A stretch of 50,854 bases of DNA, taken from assembly GCF_000301075.1 (NCBI RefSeq), contig NZ_JH932293.1, positions 521,349-572,202 on the forward strand, in the 5' to 3' direction. Below, one piece after another: positions 34,754 to 43,695 of this stretch. The stretch is from Bergeyella zoohelcum ATCC 43767 (GTDB taxonomy: Bacteria > Bacteroidota > Bacteroidia > Flavobacteriales > Weeksellaceae). Positions within the stretch are counted from its first letter, which is position 1. Each line of letters starts with the position of its first letter. Under the pieces are notes generated by a model. That model saw nothing but the letters and a program-made list of their open reading frames with translations, had not been told where the DNA came from and searched no databases. Both the position numbers and the translations under genes were made by a program.

Positions 34754-35786
34754 TTCTTCTCAACTTTATATTTCTTACTTAAGAGTAATAGCAACAATCT
34801 CTGTTATTGTGCTTCATACAGCAGCATTTATATCTATGGATTACAAAAATGTAAGCATAGGGTCTTGGTCAGTAGCAACTTTTATTAATAGTGGAGTAAG
34901 GTTTTGTGTACCTTTATTTGTAATGATTTCAGGGGCTTTATTGCTAGGTAAAAATGAAGGAGTAAAGTTGTTTTTAAATAAAAGAATAAAAAAAATAGTG
35001 GTTCCATTTCTATTTTGGAGTTTATTTTATACTTGTTGGTATTATAAGGATGAATTACTGGAGGTGGATATGGAATTATTAAAGATTTTTTTGAATAATT
35101 TATACAATGGAAGTGCCTATCATTTATGGTACTTATATATGATTATAGGTGTATATGCTTTTATTCCAGTTTTGCGAAAATTTACGATGCATGCCACTAA
35201 AAGGCAGATAGAATATTTCTTACTGATAAGTTGTATTGTATTAATTGCGAATCAATATGGTGTAAAACCTGTTGTAGAAAATTTTGTGAATTTTGGAGGG
35301 TATGTATTTTATTTAGTTTTAGGCTATTATCTTAGTATTATTAAATTCAATTTTTCATCTAAAATAGTGAAGCATAGTGCATGGATAGTGTATGTTATAT
35401 CTGTTTTGTTCACTTTTGGTATTACCTTTTATCTGTCAAATTTAGCTAATAACTTCGCCCCGAGATACACATTTTACCTGACCTTTAATGTAGCAATCAT
35501 GTCTGCATGTGTTTTTCTTTTAGTAAAACACGCTCGCCTAAAAGAAAATACAATTATAAAACAAATAGAAAAATATTCTTTCGGAATATATTTTGTGCAT
35601 GTTTTTATATTACATTACTTAAATAAATTGGCTGAATACATACATACATACATACATACATACATACATACATACGCGGCGACCGCTATTTTCGTAATTA
35701 TTACCTCTTTTGGGGTATTATTACTTTCTTATGTTATGATCAATTTATTGTGTAGAATTCCTTTATTAAGAAAAGTAGTAATGTGA
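34746..35786 (+). CDS. Membrane acyltransferase (acyltransferase 3 family) with an in-frame ATAC repeat
   Basis: The 346-residue protein has about ten membrane helices and the acyltransferase-3 layout: YLRVIATISVIVLHTAAF with the active-site His near residue 22, then RFCVPLFVMISGALLL. Members O-acetylate surface glycans. Residues about 298-310 are EYIHTYIHTYIHTY, encoded by ten ATAC units (35636-35675) before the last membrane helix. Change by one unit would shift the frame. Loss of a unit ends the protein about 8 codons on; gain gives about 25 altered codons and then a stop. This suggests phase variation of glycan acetylation. Confidence 0.85.
   Translation: MNNSSQLYISYLRVIATISVIVLHTAAFISMDYKNVSIGSWSVATFINSGVRFCVPLFVMISGALLLGKNEGVKLFLNKRIKKIVVPFLFWSLFYTCWYYKDELLEVDMELLKIFLNNLYNGSAYHLWYLYMIIGVYAFIPVLRKFTMHATKRQIEYFLLISCIVLIANQYGVKPVVENFVNFGGYVFYLVLGYYLSIIKFNFSSKIVKHSAWIVYVISVLFTFGITFYLSNLANNFAPRYTFYLTFNVAIMSACVFLLVKHARLKENTIIKQIEKYSFGIYFVHVFILHYLNKLAEYIHTYIHTYIHTYAATAIFVIITSFGVLLLSYVMINLLCRIPLLRKVVM
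35636..35675 (+). repeat. (ATAC)10 microsatellite inside the acyltransferase gene
   Basis: Ten perfect 4-bp units occupy 35636-35675. The tract is followed abruptly by GCGGCGACCGC, which is GC-rich compared with its surroundings. A 4-bp unit cannot keep frame when copies change by one, the hallmark of slipped-strand phase-variable genes. Confidence 0.97.
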
Positions 35787-35910
35787 TAAGAAAGAAGCTT
35801 TATTTTGAGACTTTATGTATGTTATTGGGTTTTTCCAACTGTGAATTTTTATTAGTCTATGAGATTTAAATTTGATTGGTGAGGGCAATTTTCGGGGATG
35901 TTTTTTTATT

Positions 35911-35918
35911 TATCTTTG
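35911..35918 (+). promoter_or_regulatory. -7 box (TATCTTTG) upstream of rfbA
   Basis: A perfect TAnnTTTG within the 258-bp space 35787-36044, giving a leader of about 120 nt to rfbA. I see no gene in that space. No strong terminator follows the acyltransferase gene, so read-through is possible. Confidence 0.4.
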
Positions 35919-36044
35919 TTATCTTAAATAAAGATGTGAAGATAAGTATGTTTTTAATCAAATAATATTTGGAATATTGAATAAGGATATAGGAGTTGCT
36001 CGTGTGTTCTTAGCTATGTAAAAGGAAACTTATAAAATAATACA

Positions 36045-36905
36045 ATGAAAGGAATTATACTTGCCGGAGGTTCTGGCACCAGACTATATCCACTGACCAT
36101 CGCTGTAAGTAAGCAACTGATGCCTGTGTACGACAAACCGATGATTTATTATCCGCTATCCACTTTGCTTTTGGCCGGAATTAGAGAGATACTTATCATT
36201 ACCACACCTCATGATAGTGAGGCTTTCCAAAAACTTTTGGGAGACGGTTCCCAGATTGGTTGTAAATTCGAGTATAAAGTACAACCTTCTCCCGATGGAT
36301 TAGCTCAAGCGTTTATTTTAGGCGAAGAATTTATTGGTAATGATGCTGTGGCACTCGTTTTAGGGGATAATATCTTCTATGGAACAGGATTGCCTCAGCT
36401 TTTAGAAAGTAAAACCAATGTAACTGGAGGCTGTGTTTTTGCTTATCAAGTATCCGATCCAGAACGCTATGGAGTGGTGGAGTTCGATGAGAATCAAAAA
36501 GCGATTTCCATCGAAGAAAAACCTGCTCAGCCAAAATCCAATTATGCAGTTCCAGGCTTGTATTTTTATGATAACAAGGTGGTGGAATATGCTAAAAATC
36601 TAAAACCGTCTGCAAGAGGCGAATTGGAAATTACGGATATCAACAAAATCTACCTTGAAAAAGGCGAGTTAGAAGTAGGGGTGATGAGCCGTGGAACCGC
36701 TTGGCTGGATACAGGAACTTTTGACTCCCTCCACGAGGCATCAGAATTTGTAAAGGTTTTGGAGAAAAGACAAGGCTTTAAAATCTCTTGTATTGAGGAA
36801 ATCGCATATAAAAAAGGTTTCATTGATGAAGAGCAACTACTAAAATCTGCCGAGAAATACGGGAAAAGCGGGTATGGAGATTATTTGAAACGATTGATAA
36901 AATAA
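36045..36905 (+). CDS. rfbA: Glucose-1-phosphate thymidylyltransferase
   Basis: RfbA makes dTDP-glucose from glucose-1-phosphate and dTTP, the step before RfbB. The 286-residue protein begins [18 protein letters not shown] with the nucleotide-binding loop, followed by [30 protein letters not shown] (about 107-116), and the conserved [12 protein letters not shown]-like block ([15 protein letters not shown]). It ends in a strong terminator facing a convergent glycosyltransferase. Confidence 0.96.
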   Translation: MKGIILAGGSGTRLYPLTIAVSKQLMPVYDKPMIYYPLSTLLLAGIREILIITTPHDSEAFQKLLGDGSQIGCKFEYKVQPSPDGLAQAFILGEEFIGNDAVALVLGDNIFYGTGLPQLLESKTNVTGGCVFAYQVSDPERYGVVEFDENQKAISIEEKPAQPKSNYAVPGLYFYDNKVVEYAKNLKPSARGELEITDINKIYLEKGELEVGVMSRGTAWLDTGTFDSLHEASEFVKVLEKRQGFKISCIEEIAYKKGFIDEEQLLKSAEKYGKSGYGDYLKRLIK

Positions 36906-36909
36906 TAAA

Positions 36910-36940
36910 ATAGAGACGCTGATACGGCGTCTCTATCTTT
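36910..36940. terminator. Terminator between rfbA and the convergent glycosyltransferase
   Basis: ATAGAGACGC (36910-36919) and GCGTCTCTAT (36927-36936) form a perfect 10-bp stem with a 7-nt loop. A/T-rich sequence lies on both sides. Confidence 0.75.
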
Positions 36941-36941
36941 A

Positions 36942-37937
36942 TTATGCACCCCATCTCTTCTTAAAAACTTTAAATCCTAAATGAGTGGGAAGATTATTAA
37001 AGAAGTTTTCTTTTTTGATTTTATTGGAAAACTTTGGGGATAAATAATCGCTTAAACTTAGGGAACTGAGTGTCTTATAATTAGAATAGCTTTCCTTCCA
37101 AAGCATATCGTTTTTCTTGGCACGCCAGTTCATTTGGAGCGTGAGGGTTTTAAAGTTAATAAGATGTTGCAAAATCTTTTTCTTTCTTTCGGGAGATTTT
37201 TCTTTCTTAAATGAATGGTCTATCTGTTTTGCAATGGTAAACCAATTATCGAAATGTTTTTTACCTCTATTATGAATAACTGAATTCTGGTGGAGATAAT
37301 AATCATAGGTCTTTTCCCTTAGAAAAGCGATGGATTCTAATACCAAAGCGGTTTCGAAACTTTGTAAGGAGTCTTGTGCGTAGAGCCCTTTAGTAAAATA
37401 GAGCTGATTTTCTTTTATGAAATCTAAAAGTATCAGTTTGTTCCAGCTACATTCAGGATATTTCCCACTAATAAAACTTTCAAAAATCTCTTCATTGTTT
37501 AGAAGGGTATTTTTTTTCTCAGTAATTGGGAAAATAGGATATCTTTTTCCTTCGGGAAGTTTTACCGCTTCTACTTCTCCCATGACCATCTGTACCTTTT
37601 CTTTTTCTGCTAGATGTACCATTTTTTCTATACAGCTAGGAGTAATAGTATCATCAGAGTCTAGGAAAAATAGGTATTTACCTTGTGCGGTGTCTATGCC
37701 TTTATTTCTTACCACGGAAAGCCCAGAGTTTTCTTCTAAATAATAGATTTTCCAGTTTTGGAGCCCATGTTTTTGGATGAAACGCTCTGCGATTTTTACT
37801 GAATCATCAGGTGTTTGGTCATTGATCAGTGTTACTTCTAAGTTTTTATAAGTTTGATGAAGGACTGATAGTAAGCATTTTTCAAGAGAGTCTTCACATT
37901 TGAAAATCGGGATGGAAATAGTAACTAAGGGTTGCAT
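36942..37937 (-). CDS. Family 2 glycosyltransferase
   Basis: The 331-residue protein has a GT-A domain (about 4-230) with VTISIPIFKCEDSLEKCL at the start and the metal motif FLDSDDTITP near residue 90. A C-terminal Lys-rich segment follows. The donor and acceptor are unknown. It is the only gene of the region on the minus strand, facing rfbA and divergent from the hexapeptide acyltransferase gene, which suggests an independent insertion into the locus. Confidence 0.88.
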   Translation of the reverse strand: MQPLVTISIPIFKCEDSLEKCLLSVLHQTYKNLEVTLINDQTPDDSVKIAERFIQKHGLQNWKIYYLEENSGLSVVRNKGIDTAQGKYLFFLDSDDTITPSCIEKMVHLAEKEKVQMVMGEVEAVKLPEGKRYPIFPITEKKNTLLNNEEIFESFISGKYPECSWNKLILLDFIKENQLYFTKGLYAQDSLQSFETALVLESIAFLREKTYDYYLHQNSVIHNRGKKHFDNWFTIAKQIDHSFKKEKSPERKKKILQHLINFKTLTLQMNWRAKKNDMLWKESYSNYKTLSSLSLSDYLSPKFSNKIKKENFFNNLPTHLGFKVFKKRWGA

Positions 37938-37979
37938 GAATAATTCAAATTAAACAACAAAATTATGAATAATTTTTGG

Positions 37980-37987
37980 TAATTTTG
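37980..37987 (+). promoter_or_regulatory. -7 box (TAATTTTG) of the hexapeptide acyltransferase gene
   Basis: A perfect TAnnTTTG, 15 nt before the ATG at 38003, at the divergence point with the minus-strand glycosyltransferase. Confidence 0.45.
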
Positions 37988-38002
37988 CCATAAAATTAGT
38001 GG

Positions 38003-38545
38003 ATGCTTTTTCTATCAAAACTACTTTATTATTTACTAAAACGCCCTTCTTTAAAGAAGATTCAGGCATTCGGGAAGTCACCTAGAATTGGCGATTTTTG
38101 TAATTTTACTTTCCATCATATGGCAAAAGTAACTATTGGCGAAAAATTAGAGCTTAGAAATCATTGTTCCATTCGAGTAGAGAAAGATGCGACTCTTAGT
38201 ATCGGAAATAATGTTTTCATGAATAATGGCTGTTCGGTGAATTGTCTTGAAAAAATAGAAATAGGAGAAAACACACTTTTTGGTGAAGGGGTGAAACTTT
38301 ATGACCATAATCATGAATACTCATCCGAAAAAGTAGAAAGGCAGAAATTTAAAAAAGCACCTATCAAAATAGGGAAAAACTGCTGGCTTGGGAGTAATGT
38401 AGTGGTTCTTAAGGGAGTAACCATAGGAGATAATAGTATCATTGGAGCGAATGTTACTGTTTATAAAAATATTCCGGCTCATTCTGTTGTAGTAAATAAA
38501 AGTGAGAGTGTTATAAAGAGTGTTTTTGAGTTTAGAAGAATATAA
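38003..38545 (+). CDS. Hexapeptide-repeat O-acetyltransferase
   Basis: The 180-residue protein has left-handed beta-helix repeats (IGENTLFGEGVKL, IGKNCWLGSNVVVL, GVTIGDNSIIGANVTVY). The catalytic His segment YDHNHEY (about 97-103) is that of the xenobiotic/maltose O-acetyltransferase type (WbbJ, NodL-like). It probably acetylates a sugar during glycan synthesis in the cytosol. The following glycosyltransferase starts 4 nt after its stop. Confidence 0.9.
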   Translation: MLFLSKLLYYLLKRPSLKKIQAFGKSPRIGDFCNFTFHHMAKVTIGEKLELRNHCSIRVEKDATLSIGNNVFMNNGCSVNCLEKIEIGENTLFGEGVKLYDHNHEYSSEKVERQKFKKAPIKIGKNCWLGSNVVVLKGVTIGDNSIIGANVTVYKNIPAHSVVVNKSESVIKSVFEFRRI

Positions 38546-38549
38546 AACA

Positions 38550-39518
38550 ATGAAGAAGCCTCAAGTTTCTGTGGTAATGTCTGTTTATAATGCAGAAAAA
38601 TATCTTTCACAATCAATAGATTCTATTCTTAATCAAACTTTTGAGGATTTTGAATTTATAATTATAGAAGATTGCTCTACTGATAACTCTCTTACTATTT
38701 TGGAAGATTATTCTATGCAGGATTCGCGTGTTAAGATTATTCGAAAGCAAGAGAACAAGGGAATGAAAGGCTTTATAGAAAATCTGAATATTGGTTTGCA
38801 TAGAGCTCAAGGAGAGTATATCGCTAGAATGGATGCAGATGATATATCCCATCCTACTCGTTTTGAGAAACAAGTTGCGTTTTTGAGAGATAATCCAGAT
38901 GTTTTTATGGTGGGAAGTTCGATTAATCTTATAGATGAAGAAAATAATTTTATCAAAAGATTGGAGGCATTAGAAAGAGATTCATTGATAAAGCGTGTAA
39001 TGCCTAAACAAATATCAATGTATCATCCAGTAATTATGTTTCGTAATGATTCTGAAGTAAGGTATAGAGAAAATATATATTACTGTGAAGATTATGATCT
39101 TTATTTAAGATTGATGTATAACGGGAGTAAGTTCTATAATTTCGCTGAACCATTATTGGATTATAGAATTTTAAACTCTTCTATTTCTCGTAAAGATGGT
39201 AAATTTTATAGAACACTTTTTCTAGAAAAAATGAAATCATTCTATAAAGAAAGGATGTTAGAAGGTAAAGATTCTTATGAGCATTTTAATCCTGAATATT
39301 TTCTTAATATACTTAATGAAGAAAAAAAATCATTAAAAGAAGATTTGGAGTTTGGATTAAAAGTAGCTACAAAATTTGGTTATAATAAAGAGTTTTCTAT
39401 TTTGAAAAAAAAATATCAGCTTGATAATGGCTTTAATTTTAATGTTGCAATTTATAGTCTTTTAAACTCTTTACCATGGTCTTTCACAAAACTTTATTTT
39501 AAATTATTTATTGATTAA
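38550..39518 (+). CDS. Family 2 glycosyltransferase
   Basis: The ATG at 38550 (MKKPQVSVVMSVYNAEKYL) is the natural GT2 start; an earlier in-frame codon at 38520 overlaps the upstream gene. The 322-residue protein has the GT-A fold with EYIARMDADDISHP as the metal motif (about 91-104) and the acceptor region YCEDYDLYLRLMYNGSKF (about 180-197). The sugar specificity cannot be told. Its stop overlaps the next start (TAATG). Confidence 0.9.
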   Translation: MKKPQVSVVMSVYNAEKYLSQSIDSILNQTFEDFEFIIIEDCSTDNSLTILEDYSMQDSRVKIIRKQENKGMKGFIENLNIGLHRAQGEYIARMDADDISHPTRFEKQVAFLRDNPDVFMVGSSINLIDEENNFIKRLEALERDSLIKRVMPKQISMYHPVIMFRNDSEVRYRENIYYCEDYDLYLRLMYNGSKFYNFAEPLLDYRILNSSISRKDGKFYRTLFLEKMKSFYKERMLEGKDSYEHFNPEYFLNILNEEKKSLKEDLEFGLKVATKFGYNKEFSILKKKYQLDNGFNFNVAIYSLLNSLPWSFTKLYFKLFID

Positions 39519-40537
39519 TGACCGATATTTTTATAAAATCCTTTAACCGGCCTTATTATTTGGATAGATGCTTACAAGGTATCAAAACCTATGTCTCGGG
39601 TAACTTCCAAGTCACAATTTTAGATGATGGTACTCCTGAAAAATATTTGAACAAAATACGGGAAAAGTATCCCCATGTGAAAATCCGAATTTCGGAAAAC
39701 TACTCTCAGAAGATTAAAGCCATACAAGAAAATTTGGAACATGGTAAGGATATCAATGGTTTTCACATTCCTACTGATTTATGGAGAAATGCTGCTGAAA
39801 ACGCATCCGAATATTTTATAATGACCGAGGATGATGTTTGGTTTACAGAAAAAATTAATGTAAATGAACTTGCCCATCAAGCAAAAGAAAATAAAGTTGC
39901 TTTATTAAAATTAGGCTGGCTTGGGAATTTTAAAGATGACCAATGGGTAGATTTACTAAAAATTAATGAAAACCTTGTCGCTACCCAGCCAAAAGACTTA
40001 TTCCTTTCACATCCTTTTATAATGGATTTGTTTTTTTATAATAAGTACAAGTTCTTTACATTGGGGTACAGATTAAAAATGTTTGATAATGAAACAAAGT
40101 TGAGGTATTGGGCATTGAACTCTATATTAATGGGATTTTGGAATAAGGACTATTGGAATTTTGTTTGGAAAGATGCACAGGGAAAAGTAGATGAAAAGCA
40201 ACAGCTGAGAAATGCCGCTATCTATTATAGAAAACATAAAAATAATCCTCATTTTATTGCAAGACTAAATAAGGAAGCGATGAGAACTACTTTTCAGTCT
40301 TCGGCTACGAACTCCTACCATGAGTACGGTTTTGATTTTGATGTGAATATGTTTAATCATCTCATCAGTGAAGCATGGTATAAGGACAATTTTGATGTGA
40401 TGCAAAACTTTCCAAAAGATTTTTCTACAGACTATTGGGAACTGTTTATAGAGCATAAAATAAACACGGCAGAATTTAGAAAATGGGTAGAAAGGTTTAA
40501 AAATCAGTACAGAAATTTAGGCTGTGAGATAGAGTAG
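39518..40537 (+). CDS. Probable glycosyltransferase of GT-A type
   Basis: The 339-residue protein opens with IFIKSFNRPYYLDRCLQGIKTY, a GT2-like start, and has LDDGTP and FIMTEDDVWF (about 101-110), where the acidic run may bind metal. The middle and C-terminus (about 150-339) are rich in aromatic residues and not recognised. It overlaps the previous gene by 1 nt, so translation is probably coupled. The role in the surface glycan is assumed from context. Confidence 0.75.
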   Translation: MTDIFIKSFNRPYYLDRCLQGIKTYVSGNFQVTILDDGTPEKYLNKIREKYPHVKIRISENYSQKIKAIQENLEHGKDINGFHIPTDLWRNAAENASEYFIMTEDDVWFTEKINVNELAHQAKENKVALLKLGWLGNFKDDQWVDLLKINENLVATQPKDLFLSHPFIMDLFFYNKYKFFTLGYRLKMFDNETKLRYWALNSILMGFWNKDYWNFVWKDAQGKVDEKQQLRNAAIYYRKHKNNPHFIARLNKEAMRTTFQSSATNSYHEYGFDFDVNMFNHLISEAWYKDNFDVMQNFPKDFSTDYWELFIEHKINTAEFRKWVERFKNQYRNLGCEIE

Positions 40538-40563
40538 AGCATAAAAAATGGCATTATTTTCAG

Positions 40564-40571
40564 TATATTTG
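40564..40571 (+). promoter_or_regulatory. -7 box (TATATTTG) of the ABC exporter gene
   Basis: A perfect TAnnTTTG, 29 nt before the ATG at 40601. AGGAAG at about 40585-40590 may act as a ribosome binding site. Confidence 0.5.
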
Positions 40572-40600
40572 TACACCAGAATTAGGAAGAAATAGTTACC

Positions 40601-42394
40601 ATGAAGCAAAAGGAGGATAAAACAAAAGGGTTATTAGGGCATTTTAATTATTTCAGAGAAAAACTCGGAAAACATATTTATGTTTTCATTGTGCTTAATT
40701 TTCTTGTAGGTTTATTAGATGGTTTGGGATTGACCATGTTTATTCCTTTACTATCCGCAGCCACAGACACCACGAATGCTAATGAATCTTTAGGTAGTTT
40801 ACAAGTTTTTATAGACTTCCTCCAAAGCTGGGGAATAGAATTTAATATTGTTAATATTCTTATTCTTATGGTAGTTTTGTTTACTTTCAAAGGAGTAATC
40901 AGTTATTTTAAATCTATTTATATTACTAAAATTAATTTAAGAGCGGCTAAGAATCTTAGATTTCAGTTGGTAGATGGTGTAGAGGGGCTTTCTTATGATG
41001 GGTTTACTAAGATGAGTGTAGGGAGGATACAGAATCATGTTTTTACTGAAGCATGGAAACTCGTAGAGTCTATAAAGATTTATATGAATATCATTCAGTT
41101 TGGAACTATGCTGGCTACTTATGCTATTTTAGCAGCGGTGTCTAACTGGCAGTTCGCTATTATGGTGGCTATAGGGGGATATATCACGGATTTTTTATTC
41201 AAATATTTGAGCAAACTGATTAAGGAATATGCTAAGAAGCAAATTGGATTAGGAAATTCATACAATGAAATATTGGTACAGTCTGTAAATAATTTTAAAT
41301 ACCTAAAAGCAACGAATTATTTTCCCATATATAAAAAAATATTGAGAGAGAACATTGAGTTGAATAATCATTATAATTTGCAATCATCTATTTTAAATTC
41401 CATTATGGTGAATGCAAGAGAGCCTATGATTATTACTATTATTGCATTAGTCATTGTAATCCAGCTTAAGGTATTTGATGGAAATTTGGCATCTATCTTA
41501 GTCAGTTTACTTTTGTTTTATCGTTGTTTAGGTTATTTGGTGAATTTGCAGATGGCGATTGCGGCATTTGCTCCTGCATCGGCTTCCATAGAATCTATTG
41601 ATACTATTCTTAAAGAATTTGAAGAAAATAGAGAGCCTTTATTTTCAGATGAGGTAGCGTCTATAGATGGAGGAATAAAAGTAAAACAACTTGGTGTTAC
41701 TTTTGGGAATTTACAAGTCTTGAGAGATATTAATATTACCATTCCACCGAAAACATCCGTTGCTTTTGTAGGAGAAAGTGGAGCAGGAAAAACTACCCTC
41801 GCTAATGTGATTTGTGGTTTGCAGCGTCCACATTCGGGAGAGGTAATGGTGGGGAACCAATCTTTGTATGCATCGAACTTGAATTCCTATAGAAGTAAGA
41901 TAGGATACATCACACAAGAACCAGTTATATTTAATGATACGCTGTTTAACAATGTTTCTTTTTGGGCGGAAAAAACCCCCGAGGCATTAGAGAAATTTCA
42001 TAAAGTGATGGAAATGGTTTCATTGACACATTTTGTTTCTGAACTTGAAAATCACGAAGATTCTAAATTGGGGAATAATGGTATTTTAGTTTCAGGGGGA
42101 CAAAAGCAGAGAATTTCTATTGCAAGAGAATTGTATAAAGATGTAGAACTATTGATTATGGATGAAGCTACTTCTGCTTTAGATTCGGAAACGGAGAGGC
42201 ATATTAAAGATAGTATAGATTTGCTTCATGGCAAATTTACAATGATTATCATTGCACATAGGCTCTCCACGATAAAAAATGTAGACACTGTTTATTTGTT
42301 AGAAAAGGGAAATATTTCTGCACAGGGTAATTTCAGTCAACTCGCTGAAAAGTCTGAAAAGTTTAGAAAAATGATAGAATTACAAGAAATTTAA
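40601..42394 (+). CDS. ABC exporter, MsbA/PglK-type flippase
   Basis: The 597-residue half-transporter has a six-helix membrane domain (about 20-330) and an ATPase domain with Walker A GESGAGKT (391-398), signature LVSGGQKQR near 497 and Walker B LLIMDEATSAL near 515. Single-chain exporters of this kind flip lipid-linked glycans or lipid A (PglK, WlaB, MsbA). No Wzx or Wzm/Wzt is present here, so this is the likely carrier of the lipid-linked unit across the inner membrane. Confidence 0.85.
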   Translation: MKQKEDKTKGLLGHFNYFREKLGKHIYVFIVLNFLVGLLDGLGLTMFIPLLSAATDTTNANESLGSLQVFIDFLQSWGIEFNIVNILILMVVLFTFKGVISYFKSIYITKINLRAAKNLRFQLVDGVEGLSYDGFTKMSVGRIQNHVFTEAWKLVESIKIYMNIIQFGTMLATYAILAAVSNWQFAIMVAIGGYITDFLFKYLSKLIKEYAKKQIGLGNSYNEILVQSVNNFKYLKATNYFPIYKKILRENIELNNHYNLQSSILNSIMVNAREPMIITIIALVIVIQLKVFDGNLASILVSLLLFYRCLGYLVNLQMAIAAFAPASASIESIDTILKEFEENREPLFSDEVASIDGGIKVKQLGVTFGNLQVLRDINITIPPKTSVAFVGESGAGKTTLANVICGLQRPHSGEVMVGNQSLYASNLNSYRSKIGYITQEPVIFNDTLFNNVSFWAEKTPEALEKFHKVMEMVSLTHFVSELENHEDSKLGNNGILVSGGQKQRISIARELYKDVELLIMDEATSALDSETERHIKDSIDLLHGKFTMIIIAHRLSTIKNVDTVYLLEKGNISAQGNFSQLAEKSEKFRKMIELQEI

Positions 42395-42589
42395 AGCTTG
42401 AATTAAATTCTGGCAATGTGATGAGTTCCTTTATAATACAATCTAAAAGTATTAATTTCTTTGGTATAGTTGATTTAATATATTTATCAGAAATGTTTAG
42501 AATTTCAACTTAATCATAATAAGTTAAATAAGGCAATCTATTTTTATCCATAACTATATGTATTTAACAATACTATTTCTTTTTATACT

Positions 42590-43683
42590 ATGAAAATCTT
42601 ATACATATATCCTAACATGACAGCTTCAGGAGGGGTACCTAAGACTATACTCCTCAAGGCTAATTTTTTAGCAGATAAGCTGAATCATAGTGTTTACTTA
42701 CTATGGATGAGCAATATAAAAATATTCCTCTATTTTTTGAAAAAAATGATAGAGTACACATACATTATATATCTATGAAATCAAAAATGTTCAGAAAAAC
42801 ATTAGAAAATTATTTGTGTTCTCAATCATTTGATATCACCATAGGTATTGCTCTTAGTGATAGTGTTTTTAATGATTTATACAAGATCAATGATGGAAGT
42901 AAAAAAATTATGGAGTTTCATACTTCATATAAATATGTTTATGGTTTCTCTAATTGGAGATATGACTTAAAAAATTGGTTTAAAGACAAAAAAAGATTTT
43001 TAAAATTTATACATACAGCTAGAAAATATGATGCTTTCGTATGTTTGTCCGAAGGCGGTAAAAAAAAATTCAAAAAATATATTAATCGTATTTTTTTCAT
43101 TGGAAATCCCATTGACATTATAGCATTGCCTAATCCAAAATATGAATCTAAAAAAGTTATAGCAGTTGGAAGATTAGAGCCTGTAAAACAATTTTCTCGT
43201 TTGATTGACATGTGGGTTAAAATAGTAAATGATTTTCCCGATTGGCAACTTAATATTTATGGAGAAGGCCCCCTAAAAGAAGAATTAGAAAGAAAAATAT
43301 ATAGACTTAATATGGAAAAAACCATATTTCTAAAAGGTAAAAATCCAGACATTTTACAACAAATGCTGAATCATTCTATTTTAGTACTTACTTCTCAATA
43401 CGAAGGGTTTCCTAATGTGCTATTAGAAGCATCTATGTGTAAAATTCCTATAGTTACATTCAACTCCGGATTTGGTATAAAAGAAATTCTTTCTAAATCC
43501 AATGGGGGATATTTAATTCCTTTAAACAATGAAAAAATATTTATTCAACAACTTTCAAAATTAATGAAATCTAAGGATAAAAGGAGTGAAATGGGAAAGA
43601 AAGGAGAAAATGTTTTACAATATTATAACATAGAAAAGGTTATGAAACAATGGGATTCATTATTTCATAAATTAATTCAATAA
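42590..43683 (+). pseudogene. Family 4 glycosyltransferase, frameshifted near 42700
   Basis: Two overlapping frames make one GT4 protein. The first (42590 to about 42700) holds MKILYIYPNMTASGGVPKT, the Gly-rich opening of the acceptor domain. The second (from about 42700 to 43683) holds the rest: GRLEPVKQFSRLIDMW, IYGEGPLKEEL and EGFPNVLLEASMCKIP (donor-binding Glu pair). The join lies at a TTAC-TTAC pair (42694-42701); a third TTAC would restore the frame as VYLLTMDEQ. Either the gene is off or broken, or a sequencing error is present. The 195 bp before it are A/T-rich and empty. Confidence 0.82.
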
Positions 43684-43695
43684 TAAATATAAACA

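Noticed and set aside
42395-42589. Gene in the space before the GT4 gene
   Set aside because: Short frames on both strands are open, but the sequence is A/T-rich and nothing is recognisable.
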